A stretch of 64,000 nucleotides of DNA from Phytohabitans aurantiacus (GTDB taxonomy: Bacteria; Actinomycetota; Actinomycetes; Mycobacteriales; Micromonosporaceae). Position 1 is the first letter of the stretch. Each line of letters opens with the position of its first letter. The DNA lies in contig NZ_BSDI01000038.1 in assembly GCF_027923225.1 (NCBI RefSeq), positions 1 to 64,000 on the forward strand. Reading direction: 5' to 3'. Below, piece after piece: positions 27,301-35,681 of the stretch. Under the pieces are notes generated by a model. The model made no database searches, was not told the origin of the DNA, and worked only from the letters and a program-made list of their open reading frames with translations. The translations under genes and the position numbers were made by a program.

Positions 27301-30300
27301 CGGGCGGTTGCCCGGTCTATGTTGGCCTGGAGCCGGTCGATGCTGTCCAGGTAGCGCTTGCGCAGGTCGTCGGCGCCTGCGACCTTGTTTTCGAGTTTGC
27401 GGATAAGCCCGATCTGGTCGGCGCTGCTGCTGGCTGCGAGGGCGTCGAGGTCGCGTTGGGTCAGTTCGATCATGCTGTCGGCGATCCCGTCGAGTCTCAG
27501 CAGCGCCCGGTCGCCGAGCAGGCCCGCCTCGATGCCGGCGGACAGGATGATCCCGCCCAGTTCGCCGAGTTGGAGGTGCTCCCGGCCTCGTCCGGCGTGA
27601 ACGGCGGCTTGGAGGCGTCGCACGAGGGCGGCACCGGCGTCGGCTCGGCTGTCGAAGGTGGTGCCTTCCAGGGTCATGCGGAAGGCGTCGCCGCGGGTGT
27701 CGCGGCGGCGGGCGAGGACGGTGTTCAGGTCGCTGATGCTGCGGCGCAGTCCGGTGATGGTGTGCTGGTTCTGCTTGACGGTGGCGGTGAGGGTGAACTG
27801 CTCGTCGCTCCAGATACGCGCCTCCAGTCGCAGCGCGCCGACGGCTTCCTCAGTGCGGTGCAGTTCGAGAAGTTCGGGGCGGCCGGCGGCGACGGCGAAC
27901 ATGACGGCGGGGTCGATCTTCCCCCCATCGTCGTCTTGTTCCTGGGCGTCGATGACGCGGGTGGTGTCGTTCGGGTCGAGCATTTGGCGGGTGAAGCGGG
28001 CCTTGTCGTCGACCTTTTGCCACAGAAACGGGTCGTACGAGTTCTCGGTGACCACGAAGATGTGGTGGATGGCGGTGTTGTCGTTGCCTTGGCGCTGTCC
28101 CCGGCCCAGGCTCTGCGTGACGGGGGTCAGTTTCCAAGTCGGGTCGAGTTGCAGCACCGAGATGACGCGGCGCTGGATGTTACGTCCGGTGCCCAATCCT
28201 TGCCTGCTGCCGATCAGTACGGCGATCTTGCCGTCGCGCGCGTCTTGGTCGAGCTGTTCTTTCTGCTGACGGTTCTTGGCCTCTTGAGCGAAGCGGATCT
28301 GCTCAGGCGGCACACCGCGCGCGGCCAGCTCGTCGCGGAGTCCTTCGTAGACTGTCCACCGGTCGCGACGCGGTACGCCCAGGTCGCAGAAGACCAGTTG
28401 CAGGCTGCCGCGCACCGGCTCAGGGGTTCCGTCGGACCGGTAGTAGATGTCGTCGCGGTGCGCGCGCCAGATCTCGGCGATCCGGTCAGCGGCGACGTCG
28501 ATCTTTTGTGGCCCGTCGGTGTGGTCGCCGATCAGGCGCAGGTCCAGTGACGCTGTGCGCCCGTCGGTAGAGATCCACAGAATGTTGTCTTTCTTGAACT
28601 CCCCTTTGCTGTTCAATCGCTCGTCGGGGTGGCCGCCGGTGACCTTCTTCGCGCGGGCGGCCAGCATGACCAGATGGCCGTGTAGCTCGGGTGAGGCGGG
28701 TACGGCGAGGACCTCTGGCTGGCCACCGATGATGGCCGGCTCGCCCAGGTCGAGGTGTTCCTTGAGTTTGACGTCGGCCCACGAGTACATGAGCTGCTTC
28801 TGCTCGGGCAGGTTCACGTAGCGGCTGTGGCGGGTGCGGGATTCAAAGCCGCTTCCGTCGGGGCGCATCTCCACCCGCCGCCGGGGTTGGATGAACGCCG
28901 CGTGGTACTGGTCGTCCTCCTCGACACCCATCTCCGCCAGCAGTTCGGGCGCGGCGTACTTGGTCATCGTCAGGATCTCGGACGGTGAGTTGTCGATAGG
29001 GGTCGCGGTGGCCAGTGTGACGACGCGGCGGCCGGTGCGGCGCAGGTACTCCAGCTTCATCTCCAGGTCGGCGGTGATGTCGTTACCGTCGTGGGCGAGT
29101 TCCCTGATCGATGAGATGACCCGCAGGTTCTTGTAGACGTGGGCCTCGTCGATGAACAGGTAGCCGATGCCAGTGCGCTCGAACTCCACGCCCGGATCGC
29201 TGGGGGCGGCCAACTGCTCAGTGATCTGCTGTTGGAGGGTTTGGACCTGCTTCTCGATGTCCTTGACCGTGTACCGGTCGGCGCCTTCGGAGTTGGCCAG
29301 GTGTTTGCGGAGCCGGTCGAGTTGCTTGTTGAGGTAGTCCACGCGCACGGCGCGGCTGACGGGGATCTTCTTGAACGCGTGATGGCTGATGATGATGGCA
29401 TCCCAGTCCCCTGTGGAGCATCGGGCGACGAACTGGCGCCGCTTATCGCCGGTGAGGTCTTCGGAGTCGGCGGCGAGGACTTTGGCGCGCGGGTATGCCT
29501 GGAGGAACTCGCGGCGGAATTGGCCGAGCACTCCTTTGGGCACCACATAGCAGGGTTTGGTGACCAGGCCGAGACGCACCAGTTCCATGCCGCCGACGAT
29601 CATCTCCAGGGTTTTGCCGGCACCGGTGCCGTGGAAAAGGCCAACGCCCGGGGTGTTGCGGATGCGGGCGACGGCGGCCATCTGGTGCGGGTGCAGCGGG
29701 AACGCCAACGATAGGCCGGGGGCTTCGACGTGTTCGCCCTCGTACGTGCGCGGGATGCGGGCGTTGAACCTGTCGTTGTAGATACGGCCGAGGGTGGCCG
29801 CGCGGTCGGGCTCTTCCCACAGCCAGGCCCGGAACCGTTCGTCGACCTGCTGTGCCTTGGCCTGGGCGAAGGCGGTGGCCTCAGTATCACGGACGGTCTT
29901 CTTCTCAGAGCCGGTGCCGACCGTCTTGGTGATCTCGATCGTTTGGCTGTTGAGCAGATTCTCGGCCAGGTCGGTGGCCGGGCGGGACTTGGTGCCCCAC
30001 ACGGTGGTGGCCAGCACACCTTTCTTGTCGCCGCCCTTGACCGACCACCGGGCGCCGATGTTGGAGACGGTGACGGTGTCATCTTCGAGGATTTCCCGTA
30101 GGAACTGTTGGACGTAGTCCGCGGCGATCCACGGCGAGCCGAGCCGAGCACCGATCTCCACCGGGGTCAGGTCGCGCGGGACGACGGACTGCAATGCCTG
30201 AACGTTGACCTCGAACCGGGCGTCCACGTGTGCGGCCTGTTGGGCCACGACGAGCTTGCGGCGTACGTTGCCCGACAGGTACTCCGCTTTGCGGATCAGT

Positions 30301-32603
30301 TCGCCGCTGCCCGGTTCCTCGAAGACGAGGTCGCCAAGAGCTTCGCGGGCCTGCTGTGGATGGTCGAGGCCGAGCAGCGAGGCGACCACGTCCAGGCGTA
30401 CTTCGTTGTGTCGGTCCCAGCAGACGACCAAGGCGTCATCGGGTTCCTGGACCCGCTGCACCGGGTTCGGGACGGTGATCACCCGTTGGCTGAACACTTC
30501 TGCCTTCTGCGCCTGGCCCGACTCGTCGTCGAACTTTTCCAGGGCCGCGACGTAGGGGAAGAAGGGGTCGTCGCGGAATCCGCCCATCCGCGGGTTGATA
30601 CGCCGTTCGGTCTCGACAACCTGTCCGGTCTTCTTGTCCACCCTGGTACCGGCGGAGAGCTGAAACCGGTTGATGGCCTCGAAGCGGGCGCGGTAGGCGT
30701 CGTAGCGGCTGTTGAGTTGGGCGCGTAGCGCCGCCATCCGTGGGGTGTCGTCCCGGTTAGCGGCTTCCTCATCCAGCAGCGCCAGCAACGTTTCCCGTAG
30801 CCCGATCAGGGCACGTAGTTCGACGATCTGGGTGCGGGCTGGTTCGTGGCGTACCCGGCGACCATCGCGGATCTGACTGAACCGCCCGTCGCCTTCGTCG
30901 ACGAACAGCCCTTCCTGCATCTGCGGCTCGGGCGAGCGCAGCACGACTTGAGGCTTGGGGACCAGGCTGTCGAGCGCGGAGCGCAGCGTGGCGCCGGTGT
31001 CCGGGTCGCTTCCGCGTACCGTCAGCACGGGCCGGCTACGGCCGCTGTCCGTCAACTGGTCGCCGAGCACCATCTGCGGTTGCTCCAGGAAGTACTCGTT
31101 GACCTCGAATGTGTCAGCGTTTACCGAATCGCGGGCCGCTGGCAGGTCGACGGGACGCACGCGCAGCCACTGCGGCACGGCCGCCGCGGTGCTCTTCCCA
31201 TCGGGCCGACGTCGGAAGATCAGGAGGTCGGTGACCACCTCGGTGCCGGCGGCGACTTGGTGAGCGTTGATGGGCAGCCGCACCGCACCGACCAGGTCAG
31301 CGAGTGCGGCCATCTGCTCACGGGCGTGCTGGTGCGCCAGGTCGGCACCGTCCATCGTGTACCGGGAGGTGATCAGCGCGACCAGCCCACCGGGGCGGGT
31401 GGCGTGCAGCGACTTGATGATGAAGTGGTTGTGGATGGAGTACTCGCGGCCGGGGTTGTATCGGGGGTCGTGCAGCTTGTGGCTGCCGAACGGCACGTTG
31501 CCGATCACCAGGTCGAACCCTGGCTCGGGCAGCCGGGTGTCAGCGAAGGACTCGGCGCGGATGTCCGCGTCCGGGTACAGGGCCTGGGTGATCTGCGCGG
31601 TGGTCGGGTCCAACTCGACGCCGACCAGCCGCGCGCCGGTTGGCGCGAAGCCGAGGAAGTTGCCGCTGCCGCATCCAGGCTCCAGCACCCTGCCGCCGGA
31701 GAAGCCCAGCCGCATCACGGCGTCCCAGATGATCTGGACGTAGGCAGCGTCGGTGTAGTGCGCGTTCAGGGTGGTGGTTCGGGCGGCCCGGTACCCGTCG
31801 TCGCCCAGAAGTGCTTGAAGCTCTGCGCGTTCGGCGGCGAACCGGCCGGCGTGCTTGGGTCGCTCGTCGAATAGCGCTGGAGTGGCGCCCCAGCCCGACC
31901 ATCGCGCGTACAGCACCTGCTCGTCGGCGGTCGCGGGCCGCCGCTGTTGCAGTTGGCGCGCGAGCGCGCGGACCGCGTCCAGGTTGGCGCGGATCCGCTC
32001 GACCTCACCCGAGGGCGCCAGATCGTGCTGGCCGGAAGGCCGGAACCTGGCCGACTCCGCTGCCGGCTCCACAGTAGAGGCCGGCAGCGGGTCGCCGGCA
32101 GGGACGTCCACCGGATCGCGTGGGCGCGCAATCCGGTCGGGGTGCGGCAAGCGTTCCTGCCGGACCACCGCCGGCGACTCAGCAGTTGCCTCGGTGGCTA
32201 CCCGGAAGTCAGCAGCATGCCCCGCAGGATCTGGCCTTCCGCCTCGAATCGGGCCATCGTCAGCCGCCGGACTCGCGGTAGGTAGTTCTCCTGCGGCGGC
32301 GGATCCCCAGCCAACTTCGCGGCCAGGTCCTCGATCGCTTGCTCCAGGTCCTCGCCCATCTGGGTGAAAAACGCCTCCGGATCCGCCAGCTCCCGCATCT
32401 GGTCGGGTCTGGTGTCCTGCCAGTGCCGCATCGCTTGCTGGCCGTACCGGTTCACTGTCGTCTCCATCCTGCGGCGATGACGGGTTCCGCTCGGGGCTGT
32501 CCGGCTCGGGGTTGGTCGGCGCGTGTTTGCCGGGTGCCCCAAACAGGAAGTCGAAGTCCAGCGCGAGCTGGTCTGGGTGCTGCTTGCGGCCGCGGTGAGC
32601 CAT
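21363..32603 (-). CDS. Giant DarB-like methyltransferase/SNF2 helicase/UvrD helicase fusion
   Basis: 3746 residues. Residues about 300-460 form an adenine-type DNA methyltransferase (motif I GRVLEPGCGSGNFLG, motif IV variant NVPFG at about 367). Residues about 950-1450 are an SNF2-family helicase: Walker A HGTGAGKT (about 988), DEAH box FIDEAHVYKNL (about 1148), late motif SLGRGQRQGND. After long acidic/proline linkers, residues about 3060-3530 are an SF1 UvrD-like helicase (LAGTGKTSTLQ about 3078, FFDEAQD about 3257, YVAVTRARYRL about 3512). Two other modules each occur twice. MTase-SNF2 giants such as phage P1 DarB protect incoming DNA from restriction; that role is inferred. ATG follows GGGAGG. 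It is convergent with array 2. Confidence 0.85.
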   Translation of the reverse strand: MAHRGRKQHPDQLALDFDFLFGAPGKHAPTNPEPDSPERNPSSPQDGDDSEPVRPASDAALAGHQTRPDAGAGGSGGVFHPDGRGPGASDRGPGREVGWGSAAAGELPTASPAADDGPIRGGRPDPAGHAADFRVATEATAESPAVVRQERLPHPDRIARPRDPVDVPAGDPLPASTVEPAAESARFRPSGQHDLAPSGEVERIRANLDAVRALARQLQQRRPATADEQVLYARWSGWGATPALFDERPKHAGRFAAERAELQALLGDDGYRAARTTTLNAHYTDAAYVQIIWDAVMRLGFSGGRVLEPGCGSGNFLGFAPTGARLVGVELDPTTAQITQALYPDADIRAESFADTRLPEPGFDLVIGNVPFGSHKLHDPRYNPGREYSIHNHFIIKSLHATRPGGLVALITSRYTMDGADLAHQHAREQMAALADLVGAVRLPINAHQVAAGTEVVTDLLIFRRRPDGKSTAAAVPQWLRVRPVDLPAARDSVNADTFEVNEYFLEQPQMVLGDQLTDSGRSRPVLTVRGSDPDTGATLRSALDSLVPKPQVVLRSPEPQMQEGLFVDEGDGRFSQIRDGRRVRHEPARTQIVELRALIGLRETLLALLDEEAANRDDTPRMAALRAQLNSRYDAYRARFEAINRFQLSAGTRVDKKTGQVVETERRINPRMGGFRDDPFFPYVAALEKFDDESGQAQKAEVFSQRVITVPNPVQRVQEPDDALVVCWDRHNEVRLDVVASLLGLDHPQQAREALGDLVFEEPGSGELIRKAEYLSGNVRRKLVVAQQAAHVDARFEVNVQALQSVVPRDLTPVEIGARLGSPWIAADYVQQFLREILEDDTVTVSNIGARWSVKGGDKKGVLATTVWGTKSRPATDLAENLLNSQTIEITKTVGTGSEKKTVRDTEATAFAQAKAQQVDERFRAWLWEEPDRAATLGRIYNDRFNARIPRTYEGEHVEAPGLSLAFPLHPHQMAAVARIRNTPGVGLFHGTGAGKTLEMIVGGMELVRLGLVTKPCYVVPKGVLGQFRREFLQAYPRAKVLAADSEDLTGDKRRQFVARCSTGDWDAIIISHHAFKKIPVSRAVRVDYLNKQLDRLRKHLANSEGADRYTVKDIEKQVQTLQQQITEQLAAPSDPGVEFERTGIGYLFIDEAHVYKNLRVISSIRELAHDGNDITADLEMKLEYLRRTGRRVVTLATATPIDNSPSEILTMTKYAAPELLAEMGVEEDDQYHAAFIQPRRRVEMRPDGSGFESRTRHSRYVNLPEQKQLMYSWADVKLKEHLDLGEPAIIGGQPEVLAVPASPELHGHLVMLAARAKKVTGGHPDERLNSKGEFKKDNILWISTDGRTASLDLRLIGDHTDGPQKIDVAADRIAEIWRAHRDDIYYRSDGTPEPVRGSLQLVFCDLGVPRRDRWTVYEGLRDELAARGVPPEQIRFAQEAKNRQQKEQLDQDARDGKIAVLIGSRQGLGTGRNIQRRVISVLQLDPTWKLTPVTQSLGRGQRQGNDNTAIHHIFVVTENSYDPFLWQKVDDKARFTRQMLDPNDTTRVIDAQEQDDDGGKIDPAVMFAVAAGRPELLELHRTEEAVGALRLEARIWSDEQFTLTATVKQNQHTITGLRRSISDLNTVLARRRDTRGDAFRMTLEGTTFDSRADAGAALVRRLQAAVHAGRGREHLQLGELGGIILSAGIEAGLLGDRALLRLDGIADSMIELTQRDLDALAASSSADQIGLIRKLENKVAGADDLRKRYLDSIDRLQANIDRATARIGLPFPQQADLDRHADQLAELHKQLQILDTASPNNTPDGGTAPAEGAPARGGSAVGESNPTARPAADVRRSRADADHAANASGSAGADTGQQRRDPDPRPAGGAPNDGQPLSQRETIHEAGILEHVLAQANLTTQQRDWLTGQIPRLTSDPRVAMTARSARDYDEFPPVFDPALEELLLSAADNVGSAGEALAIWYFSTDPQFRAAFSQAAGHTVYEQVRATPTPGSIEPVRVDSSPNDPSHVDHAAAPQPTLSDREVDHPAIDPTQVVPARGGLVPTAGDEPGTIQINGNSVLVYGTDKSDSQMCGALSDAGFKWYRSLQRWGLPRSWHHDTRMRRVAQLLRRMREHGRILPVEDPNDRRFEDRPAAGPLTVQMIAKADLRVGDQVRLWVAGAGTHPWRGLGSPNDERFLIEGVYAGITGLDGQGELLDLVVTDSDGRRDELGWRVLVLPEALPVLRAESTASQSVPKGERNPLDTATPSAQLSAHAAEPGPASDVARSDPEPFDLTPRQQAVIDELGMDRGEPWSIRREWRIRTFVQLSTKDYGELRSDVRQALTTDLHDSLASPAWRERATARRLLERWSGSPTAAHTEAQEQAIDALCQPASSQGMPDPVRLAAYGRLTMEEYRTLDSGYQQDIQADLKAIAESGATKIISRNRSGIGATVRTVADHVTGAQDLLRRLRSNPQMPPLRSNATSVTNTAEPAAPVSDIPSAAPLVDESALAHSDGNTDPEQSQEVEAGAVQLAIPLRPAVEPRPEHATTAAAVRHDTTALSAEQRLLQKVAAGIPDNVVQWPSTPDGHPTVLVSFVANGTYGEVSGVDVQREPITARGYVIEAQGLRGGYGGWHPDALIVVKLGETPDGPTVHTVQTEMDARLTVLDPPSPDMPAGEPAPWLRMPVEHQILAARTALGLTIEIRNGPANELWTVEGCPEQITGEVAWWLFGGRYRSWDGRARPVFRPQLVQEATTAGRIPAEPEQLPVPVPEPPPSPDQNIEARLARLYPYTEPGPLFRRAVAEAVTYARMKLDAGLDPSRDLMEGEVGAGLRPRADLAARHDNGLPPASESISTAPSPTWLAGVTLGEEAPTADGRHHVYRRSNGRATSVYVDARHPQAGMLPRGRLELTSDAETHGPPKWRIVDHDSTSVGEHTGTYLEAEAKLLAATAELDEPVSDADADPHSDADLTPATGAFATTQGEPSAAAPAAPTWSERIQIIDGPTLLVRGTTGAPRENGLRGLLKQYRFQYRGASGEWRYTGRLADRAAAIGDIRRWLAAQDRADAARTAKPTTALPPTTQQQRIIDSYQAGHTIAVQALAGTGKTSTLQMLAAVRPETRVAYIAFNRSIADEAQRKFGRNVRADTSHAFAREALDGTPLRGKLDRIGKGARWPEEWAEHLNIALGGAQELPPEDLARLVMATVRTFRESAADTIGSQHLPASVPTEVAGLGETVLSYARAAWQDIADPDGKLLFDHDDYLKLWALRHPRLPCDVVFFDEAQDINPVLRKVIQDQPMQTVVVGDSNQSIYGFRGAIDALKNWPVQSTLPLTQSWRFGPAVADVGNQFLRLLGSPWLLAGNPALDSRIGLVDDPDAILARTNAGAVAGVFDAFDRGKRVALMGGGRAIEDIAKAAKDLQAGRGTKHVDLSRFTDWDEVRAYVEDGDGAQSLRAFVRLVDRRGADGLLQMVKELADEDQTDADGNPDYDVIVSTVHKAKGREWAQVQIADDFPQPQQNQETGEVQLPDAEQLRLAYVAVTRARYRLELGSLSWIEDFSEHTDRAATAASRSLAQRESTVADPVADIRSSVQFWLSSQPDALDIPVGKREWLARSVADLVNDHRVRRAAFAHEEEDFGRVFEPALEDRLVNARDADANNSALLLYLSDEDFAEELSAYARHVVYSAIKGCPESTDSDTPARPPTHTDGTGNLADQTSRESPGPTAPRTPTQLARLDTAVGAQQGHVAPAGRAGRPITQSGASRRAAGM
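32198..32455 (-). CDS. Small conserved-looking protein nested in the giant gene's start, other frame
   Basis: 85 residues (89 if the ATG at 32467 is used). The GTG start has GGAG seven bases upstream. Its sequence has well-ordered protein character: RYGQQAMRHWQDTRPDQM, then DPEAFFTQMGEDLEQAIEDL and LTMARFEAEGQILRGMLL. Similar small proteins sit beside helicases in actinomycete plasmids, by recollection rather than search. The giant frame over the same bases is low-complexity Gly/Asp/Pro/Ala sequence, so the small protein may be the real product there. The giant protein would then start further downstream. Function unknown; its acidic helices suggest a partner-binding role. Confidence 0.55.
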   Translation of the reverse strand: MNRYGQQAMRHWQDTRPDQMRELADPEAFFTQMGEDLEQAIEDLAAKLAGDPPPQENYLPRVRRLTMARFEAEGQILRGMLLTSG

Positions 32604-32688
32604 TCACCGTCCTCCCTTCATACCGCTTCGCCGCCCGCTTTGGTCTTGACCGGCTCGCGGCGCGCGTGCCAGTTCTGCGTGAGCCTCC

Positions 32689-33927
32689 TCACGGCGTCCG
32701 CCGGGTCGTTGTCGATGCGGGTGCGGGCGATGCGGCCGTGCGAGCGCGGCTGTTGGGGGCGCTGGCCGCCTGCGGCTCAAAGACCCCGCGTGCTTGGTCC
32801 TCGCGGGCCAGTTGGGCGACGGTTCGGCCGGTCGCTGCGGCCGGGGCGGCGATGTCGCGGTTGACCGCGGCGAGCAGCTCACCGATCCAGGCGCGGGCGG
32901 GCCGGCCGTTTATCGTGACGCCCTCGGCGATGGCGTGGCCGCTGTAGGCACGCCACCCGGCGAGGATGTCGGTGGCCGCGGTCAGGGTTCCGGCTTGGAC
33001 GCCTGCGGTGCGGGCTGCGGCCGTCGCGAGGGCAGCGATGCGCTGCCACCGTGGTTGCGGGCCAGGCTTCGCGGCGGCGGCTTGGGCAGCGGCCACTGTG
33101 CGCTGGTCGGCTGGCGGCGCGGCGGGTTGGTCGGGTGCCAGCCGGCTGATCGCCTGGCCTGCCACGGAGGACAACTCGTGCAGGGTCAGCCACGCGCCCG
33201 GATTGGTCGCCGCGGCATCGGTGGCCGCGGCGGCGACCCGGATCGCGGCGGCGGTGTAGGCGGTACGGTAGGCCGGCGGGTAGTCGCGGTTCCATACCGT
33301 GTCGGCCACGAGCACGGCGCGGGCGGCCGCCGGCATTCCGGCCAGCCGGTTCCATTCCCGTTGCGCCATCTCGGTATCGGGCACGCCGGTCTGTGCTCGG
33401 TCGGTGGGGTCGCCGCGCGCCGAGCCCATCCCGGCCGATCCGGGTACACGTCCGCTGTCCGGGTCGGCGCCGAAAGCCTGTGCAACGGCGGCGGCATGGT
33501 CGAGGGCCCACACGTTCACGGTGTGTGCGCGGGTCCCCCACCGGCCCACAAACGTCGCGCCGGCCAGCGCATGATGGCCCTCGGCGACGATCGGCTCCCC
33601 GATCGGCCGTCCGCTGCGCGCGTGCACCACAGCGGCGACGCTGAACGGCTTGAGCCCGGCCGCACCGGTCAACGCGCGGGCCACCGGCCTGTTGCGATCA
33701 CCGCCGGACCGCAGGTCCGCGGTCAGTACGTCGGCTGCGGCGGCCGCGTCCGGGTTTGGTGCCCACACGTGAACCCAGCGGAACTGTTCGTTGGCTGCCA
33801 GGGGGTTGACGGTGTGGAAGGTGTTGTAGTCTTCATGGCCGGCACGGACGACGGGCGTACCGACCAGCTCGCCGGTGTCGGTGTTCACCACTGACGACAC
33901 GGTGTACCGGCGAAGGTTGTCAGTCAT
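32689..33927 (-). CDS. Conserved actinobacterial plasmid protein, function unknown
   Basis: 412 residues, soluble, with no signal peptide or membrane helix. The N-terminal 150 residues contain two similar units (YTVSSVVNTDTGELVGTPVV and FSVAAVVHARSGRPIGEPIV), each followed by an HTVN-x-L/W-A motif, so it looks like an internal duplication. The rest is alanine-rich and helical (AAAIRVAAAATDAAATNPG). ATG start has GGAGCG upstream. It lies between the transglycosylase gene and the giant helicase on the same strand, so it is probably co-transcribed with transfer genes. No enzyme motif was recognised. Confidence 0.65.
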   Translation of the reverse strand: MTDNLRRYTVSSVVNTDTGELVGTPVVRAGHEDYNTFHTVNPLAANEQFRWVHVWAPNPDAAAAADVLTADLRSGGDRNRPVARALTGAAGLKPFSVAAVVHARSGRPIGEPIVAEGHHALAGATFVGRWGTRAHTVNVWALDHAAAVAQAFGADPDSGRVPGSAGMGSARGDPTDRAQTGVPDTEMAQREWNRLAGMPAAARAVLVADTVWNRDYPPAYRTAYTAAAIRVAAAATDAAATNPGAWLTLHELSSVAGQAISRLAPDQPAAPPADQRTVAAAQAAAAKPGPQPRWQRIAALATAAARTAGVQAGTLTAATDILAGWRAYSGHAIAEGVTINGRPARAWIGELLAAVNRDIAAPAAATGRTVAQLAREDQARGVFEPQAASAPNSRARTAASPAPASTTTRRTP

Positions 33928-33969
33928 CGTGAGCGCTCCTTGCGGCAGCCGCGCGGCGACGGCCGTGGG

Positions 33970-35061
33970 TTACGGGTTCAGACCAACGCTGCGCAGGAAG
34001 GCGATCGGATCTTCTGCATTGTCCTTTGTGGACGGTGGTGCGTTGGGTCGATGCACCTCGAAATGGAGGTGAGGGCCAGAGGAGTTGCCGGTGGAGCCGA
34101 CCCAGGCGATGAGTTGTCCGGCCGTAACGCGTTGTCCCGCGTGCACGTTGACGCGGATCGCGTGGCAGTAACGGGTCGCGGTTCCGCCGCCGTGGTTGAT
34201 GTTGATGGTCCAGCCGCAGCCGTCCAGGCCGATGAAGCCGGGCCGGTTGCAGTAGGCGCTGGAGCAGTGCGCGGACAGCACCACCCCGGCCGCGGCGGCG
34301 TAAATCGGGGTGCCGGTGCTGGCGATCAGGTCGACGCCGGCGTGCAGACGGCCCCAGCGGGGTCCGAAGCCGCTGCCGACGGTGTAGGTGCCCGGTGCCA
34401 GCGGCAGCACCCATTGGCCGGACACGACGGCCGGGGCGGCGTATTTGGGTAGCCGGGCGCGGATCTGTTGCGGGTAGTCGTGGGCGAGCCCGGCGGCCGG
34501 GACGCCACCGGAATCCAGGATGCAGCGGCGTCCGCAGAAGTAGGCGGCCCACGCGAGGTCGAGGACGTGACCGCCGAGCCGGCCGGCGGCGAGCTGCCGC
34601 TCGGCCCATTGGACGAGGTCGCACATCAGGTGGCCCTGTGCGACGATCGCGTCGCCCGGGTCGTACGGGGAGTTGACGCCATCGTTGTCGTAGTCGCGGC
34701 CCCAGCTCTGCCAGGTGGCGTCGGTGAACTGGGCGATCCCTTTGGCGGGCACCTGTCCGGAGTCGGTGTAGGCGTTGGGGTTCCAACTCGATTCCAGGTC
34801 GAGCTGGGCGGCGATCTGCGCCGGACCGATCCGCGGGCAGAGCGATCCGGCAGCCAGCACCATCGCCAGGTACCGCGGCGGTACCGGCGCGTCCGGCCGC
34901 AACCGGTTGCCCGCCGGTTGCGCGGTGACCGCGCCACCGCCCAAGCCGGCACCGCCGCCGACCGCGAGCACGAATCCGGCGCAGCAGACCAACCCGAGCA
35001 CCGCGACGCCGGCTACCGCCAACCACAGCAGCCGGCTGGAGCCACTCTGTCCGCCGCTCAT
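33970..35061 (-). CDS. Bifunctional cell-wall hydrolase: transglycosylase plus M23 peptidase (VirB1-like)
   Basis: 363 residues. A membrane anchor at about 10-33 (LLWLAVAGVAVLGLVCCAGF) precedes a lytic transglycosylase-like domain (AAQLDLESSWNPNAYTDSG with the catalytic Glu, then GIAQFTDATW). A C-terminal M23/LytM metallopeptidase has HAGVDLIASTGTPIYAAAAG and the zinc-binding HLHFEVHR. Such enzymes open peptidoglycan for the conjugation channel. The start overlaps the upstream gene's stop by ATGA. It is encoded divergently from the VirB2/VirB6/VirB4 genes, and both arms likely share the 35.6-35.8 kb promoter region. Confidence 0.88.
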   Translation of the reverse strand: MSGGQSGSSRLLWLAVAGVAVLGLVCCAGFVLAVGGGAGLGGGAVTAQPAGNRLRPDAPVPPRYLAMVLAAGSLCPRIGPAQIAAQLDLESSWNPNAYTDSGQVPAKGIAQFTDATWQSWGRDYDNDGVNSPYDPGDAIVAQGHLMCDLVQWAERQLAAGRLGGHVLDLAWAAYFCGRRCILDSGGVPAAGLAHDYPQQIRARLPKYAAPAVVSGQWVLPLAPGTYTVGSGFGPRWGRLHAGVDLIASTGTPIYAAAAGVVLSAHCSSAYCNRPGFIGLDGCGWTININHGGGTATRYCHAIRVNVHAGQRVTAGQLIAWVGSTGNSSGPHLHFEVHRPNAPPSTKDNAEDPIAFLRSVGLNP

Positions 35062-35618
35062 ACCGGCTCGCTGATCTGGTAGCCCTCGACCCGCCAGTCG
35101 CCGCCGTCGCGGCGCAGTGTGCACAGCACGAGCCGTTGCTCGATCGGGCCGCGCCACCCGTCGACGCCGACCGGAGCGACGCTAACCCGCACCGCGCGGT
35201 AGGACTCGTAGGTGGTATCGGCCGGCTGGCCGTCGGCGACCGCGGCGGTCGCGGTCGGGACGGTGGTCGCCTGATGCGCCCGCCAGGTCGCCCAATTCGG
35301 GGCACGGCCCGGCGGCTGCGCGGCGACCGCAGCGGCCAACTCGCCGGTGGCGTACGCCATCGCACGCCGGTACGCATCCTGCGCACCGGTATCGATGCGG
35401 GTGTCACGCCGGTACACCGCTCCGGCGAACGCCAGGCACACCGCCGTGGGCTCGCGGTAGTCCGTCGCCGGGTCCGTTGGCGGGCTGACGCTCGCCGCCA
35501 AGGTGCGCTCCGGCGGCACCGACGAATCTGCGCCACGGCCGCCCAGGACCAACCCGGCCGCGGCGAGCACCGCAACGCAGAGCGCCACCATCGCGGCCAC
35601 GCGGGGCATCGCGCGCAT
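35058..35618 (-). CDS. Membrane-anchored VirB8/NTF2-like conjugation protein
   Basis: 186 residues. A single N-terminal helix at about residues 4-26 (VAAMVALCVAVLAAAGLVLGG) leads to an external domain with NTF2-like character (AVCLAFAGAVYRRDTR, ending GGDWRVEGYQISEPV). Proteins of this shape next to actinobacterial VirB4/VirB6 genes are usually VirB8/TcpC-like channel components; that is inferred from topology and place. ATG start is chosen because AGGAGG precedes it by nine bases; the longer frame upstream has no ribosome site. It heads the minus-strand transfer arm. Confidence 0.65.
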   Translation of the reverse strand: MRAMPRVAAMVALCVAVLAAAGLVLGGRGADSSVPPERTLAASVSPPTDPATDYREPTAVCLAFAGAVYRRDTRIDTGAQDAYRRAMAYATGELAAAVAAQPPGRAPNWATWRAHQATTVPTATAAVADGQPADTTYESYRAVRVSVAPVGVDGWRGPIEQRLVLCTLRRDGGDWRVEGYQISEPV

Positions 35619-35681
35619 ACGGATCCACCTCCTCGCGGGATCTCGTGATCGGTTCACGAAATCCGCAGAGGGTGAGCGGAA

